DNA of 64,000 nt, taken from Nostocales cyanobacterium LEGE 11386 (GTDB lineage Bacteria; Cyanobacteriota; Cyanobacteriia; Cyanobacteriales; Nostocaceae). A model generated the notes under the pieces. The model saw only the letters and a list, made by a program, of their open reading frames with translations. It had not been told where the DNA came from and ran no database searches. Shown here piece by piece: positions 35,931 through 45,257 of this stretch. The position numbers and the translations under genes were made by a program. Each line of letters opens with the position of its first letter. Position 1 is the first letter of the stretch. The stretch is taken from the NCBI GenBank assembly GCA_015207155.1, contig JADEXK010000005.1, positions 79,410 to 143,409 on the forward strand, given 5' to 3'.

Positions 35931-36779
35931 ATGAAGCTTTTTTCTGAACATTTAAGTAAACACACTACATTTAAAGTGGGTGGGCCAGCTGATGTGTTAC
36001 TTATACCCGAAACCTTAGAGGAATTATTTAAAGAAATTGAGTATTGTCGAGCAAATAATACATCATTCAGAGTTTTGGGTAATGGTTCTAATATTTTAGT
36101 AAGTGATGATGGTGTTAGAGGTTATGTAATAAAACTGAATAAGTGCTGTAACCACATCACTTTAACTAATCAAAATCAAATTCGAGTTGGTGCTGGTGTT
36201 AGTCTTCAATCGTTTATTAAATTTTCAATTAAAAATAATCTGTATGGTAATGAGTTTCTTAGCTCTGTACCAGGAACAATCGGAGGTGCTATTTTCATGA
36301 ATGCTGGTACATGGGTAGATAAAAATTTGTATGTATCGGATTTTTTAACTCATGTAAAATATTTTGATGGTTCCGAAATAAAAACGTTAACAAAAGATGA
36401 ATGTTCTTTTTCATATAGAAGTTCAATATTTCACAAACACGAAGACTGGATAATACTAGAAGCATGTTTTAATCTTCCTTTTCAACCCAGTGAAGTTGGG
36501 GAAGAAAAACGAAAACAACGATTAGAATGGTCAATTTTATATCAGGATATTAAATATCCAAATGCCGGGTCAATTTTTTGTCAAGGCAATGGGCGTGTTT
36601 TCAATTTACTTAAAGGTATTAAATGGAAGAATGTAGGATGGTCTGAAAAAACAGGTAATTGGATTAATATTTATGGAACTTCTAGTAGTCGTGATATTTA
36701 TTTTTTAATTAAAGTTGGCAAATTATTGCATTATCTTTTCTTGAAGAAGGTGAAGACAGAAATTAGAATATGGAACTAA
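35931..36779 (+). CDS. murB: MurB-like FAD-dependent enolpyruvyl reductase in the EPS cluster
   Basis: The 282-residue protein has the full UDP-N-acetylenolpyruvoylglucosamine reductase plan. The FAD-binding blocks are TTFKVGGPAD (12-21), GNGSNILVSDDG (50-61) and SSVPGTIGGAIFMNAG (111-126). The catalytic Tyr-Arg in SYRSS (Tyr162, Arg163), the proton-donor Ser214 in AGSIF and the terminal Glu277 in TEIRI are all present. It is of the short form without the Tyr-loop insertion. The acceptor region differs from housekeeping MurB: KTGNWINIYG stands where a His-Ala-Asn-Phe type motif is usual. In cell-wall synthesis MurB makes UDP-MurNAc. Here, between a pyruvyltransferase and a glycosyltransferase, it more likely makes a lactyl-ether sugar for the polysaccharide. 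A GTG start at 35919 is possible. Confidence 0.85.
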   Translation: MKLFSEHLSKHTTFKVGGPADVLLIPETLEELFKEIEYCRANNTSFRVLGNGSNILVSDDGVRGYVIKLNKCCNHITLTNQNQIRVGAGVSLQSFIKFSIKNNLYGNEFLSSVPGTIGGAIFMNAGTWVDKNLYVSDFLTHVKYFDGSEIKTLTKDECSFSYRSSIFHKHEDWIILEACFNLPFQPSEVGEEKRKQRLEWSILYQDIKYPNAGSIFCQGNGRVFNLLKGIKWKNVGWSEKTGNWINIYGTSSSRDIYFLIKVGKLLHYLFLKKVKTEIRIWN

Positions 36780-36863
36780 TAGTAATTAACTACTATTAGT
36801 TATGAAGCTAGACAAATATAATTAAAAATATTTTACATACATAATATACATAAACGCACCAAT

Positions 36864-37997
36864 ATGAGCAAAAGTATAAAAGTATATCTTGCCTGCACCG
36901 GTGTGGGTATCATCAACAGAGGTATAGAAACCTTTGCACGTGAATGTTTCAATGGACTACATGGTACTGAAGGACTACAAATTGAGCTATTCAAAGGTGC
37001 GGGAGAAGAAAAACTAGACGAACATAAATTATGGAATTTACATCGCAACGGAAAAATAGCACCTTTTTTGGGACAATTGATCAAGCGTAATGGCTATGTA
37101 GTTGAACAGTTATCTTCTTTCCTACCCTTTGTTTACCATATTAAAAAGGGTCAGCCAGATATCATTTTCTACAGCGATTCTAATCTAGGTTTTCAACTCT
37201 ATTGGTGGCGTAAGCAGATTGGTGTGCCTTATCGGTTGCTCTTCTCAAATGGAGGCCCTTGTAGTCCACCTTTTGTGAGAACCGATTATGTTCAGCAAGT
37301 AGCTCCATTTTACAGGGAACAAGCTTTAAAAGCTGGGGAGGCTCCCTCAAAGCATTTTCTGGTTCCTTACGGGATCAATGTACCAGAGGGTCATTCACTG
37401 CTAAATCATGAAGAAAGGCAAAATATTAAACAACAACTAGGCTTACCTAGCGATCGCCCCATTATTATCAGCGTCGGTTGGATTAGTGCTACACATAAGC
37501 GCATGGACTATGTAGTTGAGGAAATAGCGGCCTTACCTGAACCTCGTCCTTACTTAATCATGTTAGGACACATGGACGCTAACAGCCCTCCTATTATTGA
37601 TTTAGCAACCCAAAAGTTAGGTAAAGAAGGTTTTACTGCTCGCTCAGTACCTTATGAACAAGTCGCTAAATACTACCAAGCGGCTGATATATTTGTTCTT
37701 GGTTCCCTGAAGGAGGGATTTGGCAGAGTCTATCTAGAAGCCATGATTCATGGTCTTCCCTGTATTGTCAATGACCACCCAGTAATGAGGTATGTATTGG
37801 CAGAAAAAGCGATATTCGCTGATTTGTCAAAGCCTGGTGCTATGAGTCAAGCTTTAGCTGAACTGCTGGAGCGATCGCCAGCCTTAGAAAGCAGAATTGA
37901 ACGTAGAGAATATGTCAGGCAAAAATTTAGCTGGAAAAGTTTGTCCCCAGATTATTTACAAATGTTTCGTGACTGCCTGGCGCATACAAAAGATTAA
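36864..37997 (+). CDS. Glycosyltransferase family 4
   Basis: The 377-residue GT-B enzyme has an N-terminal acceptor domain starting VYLACTGVGIINRGIETFAR (about 7-26) and LFSNGGPCSPPFV (about 124-136). The nucleotide-sugar domain includes IIISVGWISATHKRMDYVVE (about 203-222), IFVLGSLKEGFGRVYLEAMI (about 277-296) and GLPCIVND. The EX7E motif is visible as EGFGRVYLE. GC content rises compared with the two preceding genes. Sugar unknown. Confidence 0.88.
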   Translation: MSKSIKVYLACTGVGIINRGIETFARECFNGLHGTEGLQIELFKGAGEEKLDEHKLWNLHRNGKIAPFLGQLIKRNGYVVEQLSSFLPFVYHIKKGQPDIIFYSDSNLGFQLYWWRKQIGVPYRLLFSNGGPCSPPFVRTDYVQQVAPFYREQALKAGEAPSKHFLVPYGINVPEGHSLLNHEERQNIKQQLGLPSDRPIIISVGWISATHKRMDYVVEEIAALPEPRPYLIMLGHMDANSPPIIDLATQKLGKEGFTARSVPYEQVAKYYQAADIFVLGSLKEGFGRVYLEAMIHGLPCIVNDHPVMRYVLAEKAIFADLSKPGAMSQALAELLERSPALESRIERREYVRQKFSWKSLSPDYLQMFRDCLAHTKD

Positions 37998-38035
37998 TAA
38001 GTAGGTAGACATAATTAAATGTAAAATCAAGTTTT

Positions 38036-38101
38036 GTTCGTAGTGAGCGATTTATCGCTCTCTTGCAAAGTTTTAAAGGGCTAGAGCCTCTGACTACAAA
38101 C
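38036..38101 (+). repeat. 66-bp dispersed palindromic element with GTTCGTAGT ends
   Basis: It begins GTTCGTAGTGAGCGATTTAT and ends ACTACAAAC, with the inner hairpin GAGCGATTTATCGCTC. An element of the same length and nearly the same sequence lies at 57956. Both are flanked by TTTT on each side, which may be a target duplication. Confidence 0.75.
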
Positions 38102-38235
38102 TTTTCTTTTATTAAAACTTTCTACTTACAAATAACTGCTCACATTTCAATGCGATGTAAAACATAATTTTTGTTATCTTACTGACCTGCTTAAACATAG
38201 CTTAATTTAAATTTAGCAATTTATTAAAAATAATT

Positions 38236-39483
38236 ATGTCAGATACTAGAGTTATCATCGCACAACTAGGTGCTAGAAAGCATTATCAAGAACCTTTATT
38301 ATTGAATAAATGGGGCATTTTAGAAACTCTTTACACAGATTTTTACGCTGGTAATATACCAATGCTTAGTCTATTTAAGCAACCAAGTGTATTTAATAAA
38401 TTACCTAATATCGTTAAAAAAGCTATAGATAGATATGAACCTTCTCTAAATAATTCAAAAATTATTCATTTCCCCTGGTTCGGATACCAATATGCTCAGA
38501 AATTAAAACAGGCACAAGGAGAAGACCTCTCTTCTATATTCGTTTGGGCAAATAAAGAATTTAGTCGGAAGATTCTGCAAAGAGGTTTGGGCAAGGCTAA
38601 TGTAATTTATGGCTTTAACGGAGCATCTTTAGAACTTTTTCAGTATGCTAAACAAAAAGGTATGAGATGTATCCTTGACCAAACATTAGCAGAACGATCA
38701 TTAGTACATCAATTACTTTTAGAAGAAGAAAATATTTGGCAAGGTTGGTCAAATTCGCCGTTTACAGTTAGTGATGCTGATTTAAATTTAGTCCAGAGAG
38801 AGCAACAAGAGCAAGATTTAGCTGACCATATTATTTGCGGTTCTCAATTTGTCAAAGATTCCTTGATAGCGAGAGGTGTTGATGTAAACAAAATTACTGT
38901 GGTATCTTTAGGGCGTATTAAAGAAAGTCAATCATTACAAAAATTTTCTCAGCGCAGCACACCAAAGGAGCGAGGAGATGGATTGAGAATTTTATTTGCT
39001 GGGGAAGTTGGTCTACGAAAAGGCATTCCTTACTTACTAGAGGCTTTAAAGCAACTGCATGGAAAAATACCTTTTACTTGTAAAGCCGCAGGCGGTATAA
39101 GTATTCAACCTGAACTGATGACTGAGTATAGCGATGTTTGTCATTTTATGGGAAGAGTGCCACGATCGCACATGGCAGAATTATACGCTTGGGCAGATGT
39201 ATTTGTGTTGCCTTCTATATGTGAAGGTTCAGCAATGGTGACCTATGAAGCCTTAAGTTGGGGACTACCTGTAGTTACAACTCACAATGCTGGTTCTGTT
39301 ATCAGAAATGGGATAGATGGTTATATTCTGCCAATTCGTTGTGCAAATTCAATTGCTAATACTTTAATTAATATTTTTCATTCTTTCATAATTAAATTTG
39401 ATAGTAATAGATTTGAACACCTTCATCACCTTTACAAGGACAATGAAAAACGACTTAAATCAGTAATAGAAAATAAATGCTGA
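38236..39483 (+). CDS. Glycosyltransferase family 4
   Basis: The 415-residue GT-B protein contains VIYGFNGASLELFQYAKQKG (about 134-153) in the N-terminal half. RILFAGEVGLRKGIPYLLEA (about 252-271), MGRVPRSHMAELYAWADVFV (about 305-324) and EGSAMVTYEALSWGLPVV (about 329-346) form the donor domain, with Glu-X7-Glu. It stands apart from the preceding gene because the dispersed element at 38036 lies between. Acceptor unknown. Confidence 0.86.
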   Translation: MSDTRVIIAQLGARKHYQEPLLLNKWGILETLYTDFYAGNIPMLSLFKQPSVFNKLPNIVKKAIDRYEPSLNNSKIIHFPWFGYQYAQKLKQAQGEDLSSIFVWANKEFSRKILQRGLGKANVIYGFNGASLELFQYAKQKGMRCILDQTLAERSLVHQLLLEEENIWQGWSNSPFTVSDADLNLVQREQQEQDLADHIICGSQFVKDSLIARGVDVNKITVVSLGRIKESQSLQKFSQRSTPKERGDGLRILFAGEVGLRKGIPYLLEALKQLHGKIPFTCKAAGGISIQPELMTEYSDVCHFMGRVPRSHMAELYAWADVFVLPSICEGSAMVTYEALSWGLPVVTTHNAGSVIRNGIDGYILPIRCANSIANTLINIFHSFIIKFDSNRFEHLHHLYKDNEKRLKSVIENKC

Positions 39484-39523
39484 AACTTTTCAATATCATC
39501 ACAAGTAATAGTTATTCATTAAA

Positions 39524-40810
39524 ATGAGTCAAATTTATCTTGATTTACTAATTATTATTTGTATAGGACTTTTGGTATGGGGAATTTTAAAATCTGAAAG
39601 AATTTATCAATTCCCATTTTATATGGGAGGAGTGTTTACATCATTCATCTTGCCACAAGCAGTAAGCTTGGTTTTTAAACCAGGGTTAGCTAGTCCTCAG
39701 GCTGTACAAAATGTACTAATTATGTCTTCCCTTTGTGCTGCTATGTGCTGGATAGGATATTCTGGGAACGCTAACCTTAAGTTGATCAAAAAATTAGAAT
39801 TTCCTTTTGACGAAAAAAAATTATTACATGCCGGAATATTATTAATAGCTTTTGGTAGTCTTTGTAACGCGTTATTGTTCATTGTTACACCACAGACTAA
39901 TTCTGTGGGTAATTGGACTGGTCCGAGTACGATTATATATTTTTTTAGGCAAACCTTTTATATAGGTCTAGTTATTTTACTTCAATCTGTGATAAGAAAA
40001 CCCAGAGGAAGTAAGATAAATTATTTACTTTTAACTTTATCTCCTATTTTATATACAATTATTCTTGGTGGTCGTCGTAGTCCCACTGCGGGATTAATTT
40101 TGATATTTGCATTAAGTTTGTTTTTTGAAAAAAGAATTTTACCTCCTAGATTATTAGTAGCTAGCGTCATCCTTTTAGGTATATTCTTAATACCACTTTT
40201 TGGTATATTAAGATTTGGAATTTGGGAGAAACTGTTCACGGGAAATTTATCTGTCAGTGACTTAATGTCAGGACTAGATTATATAATGCAAGGCAAAGTT
40301 TTAGAATTGAGAAATGCTGCAATAATTATGGAGTATGTCAAGAGTGAAGATGAATATGGATATGGATCTGGCTATTGGAATGGCTTGGTCTTTCAATTTG
40401 TTCCCGGACAAATAGTTGGACAGGAATTTAAATCTTCACTTTATATCAACACAGGAACAACTAACTTATCTGCAAAATTATTTGAATTTACAGGTTATCA
40501 AATTCCCACTGGTTCTACTACTACAGGAATTGGGGATTCTTTCCTAGAGTTTGGCTATTTTGGCTGCTTAATATTTGCTTTTTTAGCTTACTTTTTTAAG
40601 AATTTATGGATTTCTTCTCGCTACTATGGCAATTCTTTTAGTCGGATTATATATATTAGTCTGATTTACCAGATGCATTGGATCATTACTCACGGTACAT
40701 ATCTTTTTTTCGCGACTAATTTAGTATTTAATTCTTTATTCTTAATTCTAGTAAAAATGTATATTTATGATGGCAAAAAAACTATTACACGTTTTACACG
40801 TTATTATTAA
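39524..40810 (+). CDS. Wzy/O-antigen polymerase-like integral membrane protein
   Basis: The 428-residue protein has 10-12 hydrophobic segments and a large loop in the second half (about residues 235-345) that contains conserved-looking polar residues, for example VPGQIVGQEFKSSLYINTGT and TGIGDSFLEFGYFG. These features are typical of Wzy-like polymerases, which have low sequence conservation. It would join lipid-linked repeat units in the periplasm. The assignment rests on topology and position in the cluster. Confidence 0.75.
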   Translation: MSQIYLDLLIIICIGLLVWGILKSERIYQFPFYMGGVFTSFILPQAVSLVFKPGLASPQAVQNVLIMSSLCAAMCWIGYSGNANLKLIKKLEFPFDEKKLLHAGILLIAFGSLCNALLFIVTPQTNSVGNWTGPSTIIYFFRQTFYIGLVILLQSVIRKPRGSKINYLLLTLSPILYTIILGGRRSPTAGLILIFALSLFFEKRILPPRLLVASVILLGIFLIPLFGILRFGIWEKLFTGNLSVSDLMSGLDYIMQGKVLELRNAAIIMEYVKSEDEYGYGSGYWNGLVFQFVPGQIVGQEFKSSLYINTGTTNLSAKLFEFTGYQIPTGSTTTGIGDSFLEFGYFGCLIFAFLAYFFKNLWISSRYYGNSFSRIIYISLIYQMHWIITHGTYLFFATNLVFNSLFLILVKMYIYDGKKTITRFTRYY

Positions 40811-40865
40811 TAGCTATTATAAAGATTGTTAACTAAAAAAACATTAACTATATATTTTTAAAAAT

Positions 40866-42089
40866 ATGAAAATTGTAATTTCTCATGTATTTGGTACTCA
40901 GAACAAAGGAGATTGGATACTTGTATCTGAAATTATCGAAATATTAAAACTGGCGTTTCCTGATTCTACAATTTACGCAATTACTCGTGATCCTGAAAGC
41001 CAAAGTGCTGTTTTTCCTGAAGTTATATGGTGTTCGCGTCTAGAAACTTCTTTCAAGCGTAATAAATTGTGGAGAAATTTGGAAATTATAACTGGACTTT
41101 TCAAAATAGCAGTTCTTGCCAAATTTAAATTTCTTTTTAATTTATTGAAAGTTTATGAACCTTATCTTCAGATTATTAGCTCTGCTGATTTAATAGTTAT
41201 GTGCCCGGGAGGTTATTGGGATTATTCTCATCCCTCTTTTATATCTAATCTAGTCAATCTTTGGCTATTAGTATCATGTAACAAAAAAATTATATTTGCT
41301 CCTCAAAGTATAGAAAAAATTAATAACCTCCCACTGCAAAATTTATTTACCAAATGCATAAGTAAAGCTGAACTAATTTTTGTCAGAGAATCAGAATCAT
41401 ACAATTATGTAAATTCATTGAGCATTCCTAAGCATAAACTTTTTCAAGTACCAGATTTAGCTTTTTATCATGCAATGGATGTCTCATATCCTATTGCTAA
41501 AAAATTAATTGCAATAGAAGCAGGAAAATTTATTGCTTGTACTGCTGTTGATTGGCATTTTCCTAATTCTCCAAACCCTCAGAAAAGCCATGAAAAATAT
41601 ATATTCTCATTAGCAGAATCAGCTAAATATTTCTACCATAAATATGGTTTACCAATGTTTCTAGTAAGGCAAATTGGTAATTCATCAAAAGACGGAAATG
41701 GAGATATTGGCATTTTGCAAGAAGTTGAAGATATTTCTGATGGGGCTGCTCGTGTTATTGAAGATGATTTACATCCAGACGAACTGATCTATTTACTGAG
41801 TAAATCACTTTTTCTGATTGGCAGTCGGATGCATTCTAATATTTTTGCTCTTCTTTCTGCTAGACCAGTTGTAGCCATATCATACCAGAAAAAAACCGAA
41901 GGAATTATGAAAATGCTATCTTTACAAGACTATTTAATTTCTATAGATGAAATCACCCCTAATTCTCTAATTGCGATCGCTCAAAATGTTTATGATACTC
42001 ATCAACAATTATCTATGGAAATCAAATCGAAAATTAGCGAAATTCAGTCACAAAAAAATAATCTGATTAAAATGCTGCAAAATATTTAA
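40866..42089 (+). CDS. Polysaccharide pyruvyltransferase family protein (second copy)
   Basis: The 407-residue protein opens VISHVFGTQNKGDWILVSEI, the N-D-G variant typical of WcaK-type members. It continues with LIVMCPGGYWDYSHPSFI (about 115-132), IIFAPQSIEKI (about 144-154), FVRESESYNYV (about 175-185) and IGSRMHSNIFALLSARPVVA (about 318-337), where the His may be catalytic. A second pyruvyltransferase with low similarity to the one at 34811 implies two different acceptor sugars. Confidence 0.87.
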   Translation: MKIVISHVFGTQNKGDWILVSEIIEILKLAFPDSTIYAITRDPESQSAVFPEVIWCSRLETSFKRNKLWRNLEIITGLFKIAVLAKFKFLFNLLKVYEPYLQIISSADLIVMCPGGYWDYSHPSFISNLVNLWLLVSCNKKIIFAPQSIEKINNLPLQNLFTKCISKAELIFVRESESYNYVNSLSIPKHKLFQVPDLAFYHAMDVSYPIAKKLIAIEAGKFIACTAVDWHFPNSPNPQKSHEKYIFSLAESAKYFYHKYGLPMFLVRQIGNSSKDGNGDIGILQEVEDISDGAARVIEDDLHPDELIYLLSKSLFLIGSRMHSNIFALLSARPVVAISYQKKTEGIMKMLSLQDYLISIDEITPNSLIAIAQNVYDTHQQLSMEIKSKISEIQSQKNNLIKMLQNI

Positions 42090-42130
42090 AATAGCAGTTT
42101 CTTTTATTAAAAATAAAGTTTAATACTAAT

Positions 42131-43267
42131 ATGACTAAAGTCGCTTGGCTGCAACCTATTTGGAGTAAATATCATATTGCCAGAGCTAAAGCATTTCATC
42201 AAGATAATCATAATTGTCAACTAATTTGCCTATCTATTTCTGATGTTTGTGGCGAAGTGAATTCATCTGATTGGGTTGTAAAAAACTTTGATGAACTCAA
42301 TCATCAAGTTCTTTTTTCTGGCAGAAAGTACCTTGATATTTCACCTTGGAAAATTACTGTAGCTGTTATCAATTTTGTTTTACGTCATAACGTAGATGTT
42401 TTATGTCTCTTGGGCTATGCTAGACCAGAAGTGCAACAAATTGCCTTAAGTTTAAGTTTTTTTACCAATAAACCAGCTTTAATTCTTTTATCTGAGTCGA
42501 AAAAAGACGATATTTCTAGAGCATTTTGGCGTGAGTCCTTTAAAAGTCAGTTCCTCAAGTTATACCAATCAGCTTTGGTGGGAGGGCAAGTACACAAGCA
42601 CTATTTAATTGAACTAGGCATGACAGCTAATTCTATCTTTCTTGGCTATGATATAGTGGGAAACGAGGTTTTTAACCCTAATAAGATTAGGCAACTTTCC
42701 ACGCCTTTAAAGAAACCTTATTTTCTAGCTATTAATAGATTTGTTAGCAAAAAAAACTTACTATTTCTGCTCTTAGCATATGCTGCTTATCGTCAAATAG
42801 CAGGTGCTAATGCATGGGATTTGATTCTTTGCGGTGATGGGGAACTGCGTCCGCGCATAGAAGAGGAAATTACTACTCAGGGAATCAAAGATTATGTCCA
42901 TTTACCTGGATTTCTCCAACAGGATGAACTTTTACCTTACTTCGCTCATGCAACTTGCTTTATACATGCCAGTATTCAGGAGCAATGGGGATTAGTTGTC
43001 AACGAAGCAATGGCAGCAGGGTTACCTGTTCTTGTGTCTAACCGTTGTGGCTGTTTTGAGGACTTAGTTCTGGAAGGTATTAACGGGTTTGGCTTTGATC
43101 CTGAAAACCAGCAAGAGCTAACGCAACTCATGGTCAAGATTAGCTCCAAAGAAGTGGACTTACAAGCAATGGGTCAAGCCTCCTGGAAACATATTCAAAA
43201 TTTTTCTCCAGATTACTTCGCTCAAGGCTTAATGCAGGCAGTTGAATACGCTTTAGCACATCGCTAA
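42131..43267 (+). CDS. Glycosyltransferase family 4
   Basis: The 378-residue GT-B enzyme has a degenerate N-terminal domain (VAWLQPIWSKYHIARAKAF, about 3-21). A clear C-terminal donor domain contains YFLAINRFVSKKNLLFLLLA (about 196-215), LILCGDGELRPRIEEEI (about 233-249), HLPGFLQQDELLPYFAHA (about 256-273) and SIQEQWGLVVNEAMAAGLPV (about 279-298). It ends 6 bases before the next transferase gene, so the two are coupled. Confidence 0.88.
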   Translation: MTKVAWLQPIWSKYHIARAKAFHQDNHNCQLICLSISDVCGEVNSSDWVVKNFDELNHQVLFSGRKYLDISPWKITVAVINFVLRHNVDVLCLLGYARPEVQQIALSLSFFTNKPALILLSESKKDDISRAFWRESFKSQFLKLYQSALVGGQVHKHYLIELGMTANSIFLGYDIVGNEVFNPNKIRQLSTPLKKPYFLAINRFVSKKNLLFLLLAYAAYRQIAGANAWDLILCGDGELRPRIEEEITTQGIKDYVHLPGFLQQDELLPYFAHATCFIHASIQEQWGLVVNEAMAAGLPVLVSNRCGCFEDLVLEGINGFGFDPENQQELTQLMVKISSKEVDLQAMGQASWKHIQNFSPDYFAQGLMQAVEYALAHR

Positions 43268-43273
43268 TTAATT

Positions 43274-44443
43274 ATGAAAATTCTGATGGTAATTCCTGCT
43301 CTTGGCCCTATTTATGGTGGTACAACTAAGAGCGTAATAGAGTTGGCTGAAGCATTAGGTAATCTGGGTGTTAATGTAGACATTGTAGCCACTAATGCTA
43401 ATGGTTCTACCCAGTTAGATGTTCCAACTTTATCCTGGATTACTAATAAGTATTATCGAATTAAATATTTTCCCTACTGGGATTTTCTCGATTATAAAAT
43501 TAGTTTGTCTCTGACTCGTTGGTTATTTCAGCATGTCACTAATTATGAATTAGTACACACCAACGCAATTTTTTCTTACCCTGTATTACCTGCTCATTGG
43601 GCTTGTCAGCTATATCAAATACCATATATCATGACCCCTCATGGGATGTTAGAACCTTGGGCACTAGCTTATAAAGCAAGTAAGAAGCGTTTTTACTTTT
43701 CTTTACTAGAAAAACCATCTCTCCAACGTGCTAGTGCTATCCAAATGTTGGCATCGACAGAAGCTAATCGGTTAAAAGCACTTAAACTGAAAGCACCTCT
43801 AATAGTAATTCCCAATGGGATTTACCAAAAAGATTTAAAAGTATTACCCGAACCTGAGCTTTTTTATCGAGAGTTTCCTCATACTCGCAACAAAACACTG
43901 TTATTATTTTTGGGTCGCATTGACCCAAAAAAAGGATTAGATTTATTAGCCACTGCTTTTGCTCAAGCACAGCAACAATTTCCCGAAATTCATTTAATTA
44001 TTGCCGGGCCAGACAACATAGGATTCCTACCCACCGCGCAGAACTACTTTAGCACCGCAGGATGTAGCGATGCTGTCACCTTCACGGGAATGCTCACAGG
44101 AGAAATTAAATACGCAGCATTAGCAGCTGCTAATATCTATGTTGCTCCTTCCTATTCTGAAGGATTCAGTATATCTGTACTCGAAGGTATGGCGGCTGGA
44201 TTACCCTGTGTGATTACTACAGGCTGTAATTTTCCTGAAGCGGCGGCGGCTGAGGTGGCTAGTGTTGTTGATATTAATGCTGACCAAATTGCTAATGCAT
44301 TAATTGATCTGCTGAAACAACCTCTGCAAGCAAAAGAAATGGGCGATCGCGCCCGTCAATTTATCCTAGAAAATTATACATGGGATAGTGTAGCCGCCAA
44401 AATGCTTTCAGTTTATCAAGACATTATTACTCTGGGTAAATGA
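43274..44443 (+). CDS. Glycosyltransferase family 4
   Basis: The 389-residue enzyme has the textbook GT4 arrangement: VIPALGPIYGGTTKSVIELA (about 5-24), the acceptor-domain MTPHGMLEPWAL (about 119-130), LLFLGRIDPKKGLDLLATAF (about 211-230), LIIAGPDN and PSYSEGFSISVLEGMAAGLP (about 294-313) with the EX7E motif. The HGM motif is frequent in transferases adding mannose, galactose or GlcNAc, but specificity is not assignable. Last gene of the dense array. Confidence 0.9.
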   Translation: MKILMVIPALGPIYGGTTKSVIELAEALGNLGVNVDIVATNANGSTQLDVPTLSWITNKYYRIKYFPYWDFLDYKISLSLTRWLFQHVTNYELVHTNAIFSYPVLPAHWACQLYQIPYIMTPHGMLEPWALAYKASKKRFYFSLLEKPSLQRASAIQMLASTEANRLKALKLKAPLIVIPNGIYQKDLKVLPEPELFYREFPHTRNKTLLLFLGRIDPKKGLDLLATAFAQAQQQFPEIHLIIAGPDNIGFLPTAQNYFSTAGCSDAVTFTGMLTGEIKYAALAAANIYVAPSYSEGFSISVLEGMAAGLPCVITTGCNFPEAAAAEVASVVDINADQIANALIDLLKQPLQAKEMGDRARQFILENYTWDSVAAKMLSVYQDIITLGK

Positions 44444-44650
44444 GTTTAATTCGTAATTTTTCAGTAGTCAACAGTTGGCTTTATGGAAGGAGATGCAACA
44501 CGATCAAGAATCGATTGAGTTGCGCTGTCGCTTAACCCCACCTACAATTATCATTAACTGAACTGTATGGGAATATTGGGCTAAAGCCCCATGTTCTACA
44601 GAATTGGGAATTGGGGTAAGCATTCAGCCTTCAACCGTCAACCGTATTGA

Positions 44651-45073
44651 ATGTTTATGGAAGAAATACTCACCTTAAAATCTTTATTGTTACAAGGTAA
44701 CATCACGGAAGCCTTGGCTATTGTCGAAGAACTAGAAGAAATGAGCCGTGAAGATAAAATTAATAATATCCGCAACTATGCTAAAGTCTTGCTACTACAT
44801 CTCATCAAGCAACAAGCCGAGCATCGAACAACTCGGTCTTGGGATGTATCAATTCGCAATTGTGTTCGGGAAATTCAGATAAAAAATAAACGCCGTAAGT
44901 CAGGAGGCTATTACTTAACATCAGAAGAATTGCGATTAGTTTTTGAAGAAGCTTATCCATCAGCTTTAGATAATGCATCTTTAGAAGTAGAAGAAGGAAG
45001 ATATGAAGTAGAAGAGTTAGAATCAAAAATTGACCAAAACGTTATTATTAATCATGCACTCAATTTAATTTGA
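44651..45073 (+). CDS. Divergent DUF29 family protein
   Basis: The 140-residue protein contains KVLLLHLIKQQAEHRTTRSW followed by DVSIRN (about 45-70), equivalent to the DUF29 core seen at 28126, but the N-terminal segment is different and shorter. The C-terminus is acidic (EVEEGRYEVEELESKI). The start is the ATG at 44651; an in-frame second ATG three codons on is an alternative. Function unknown. Confidence 0.78.
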   Translation: MFMEEILTLKSLLLQGNITEALAIVEELEEMSREDKINNIRNYAKVLLLHLIKQQAEHRTTRSWDVSIRNCVREIQIKNKRRKSGGYYLTSEELRLVFEEAYPSALDNASLEVEEGRYEVEELESKIDQNVIINHALNLI

Positions 45074-45257
45074 TATATGACATAATTCTATCCATTAGTT
45101 GATTGATGAGGCTCATACCCAACTATTACAAATTGCTGTAAGTCGGCTATGTTATCTGCCTATATCCTTCACGGCGATCGCAAGCCTCTCATCCGTTAGC
45201 TTTGGATGCAGGATCATCATACTGCCATAGAGGTTAAGAAATTAGAAGTATTTAGTA

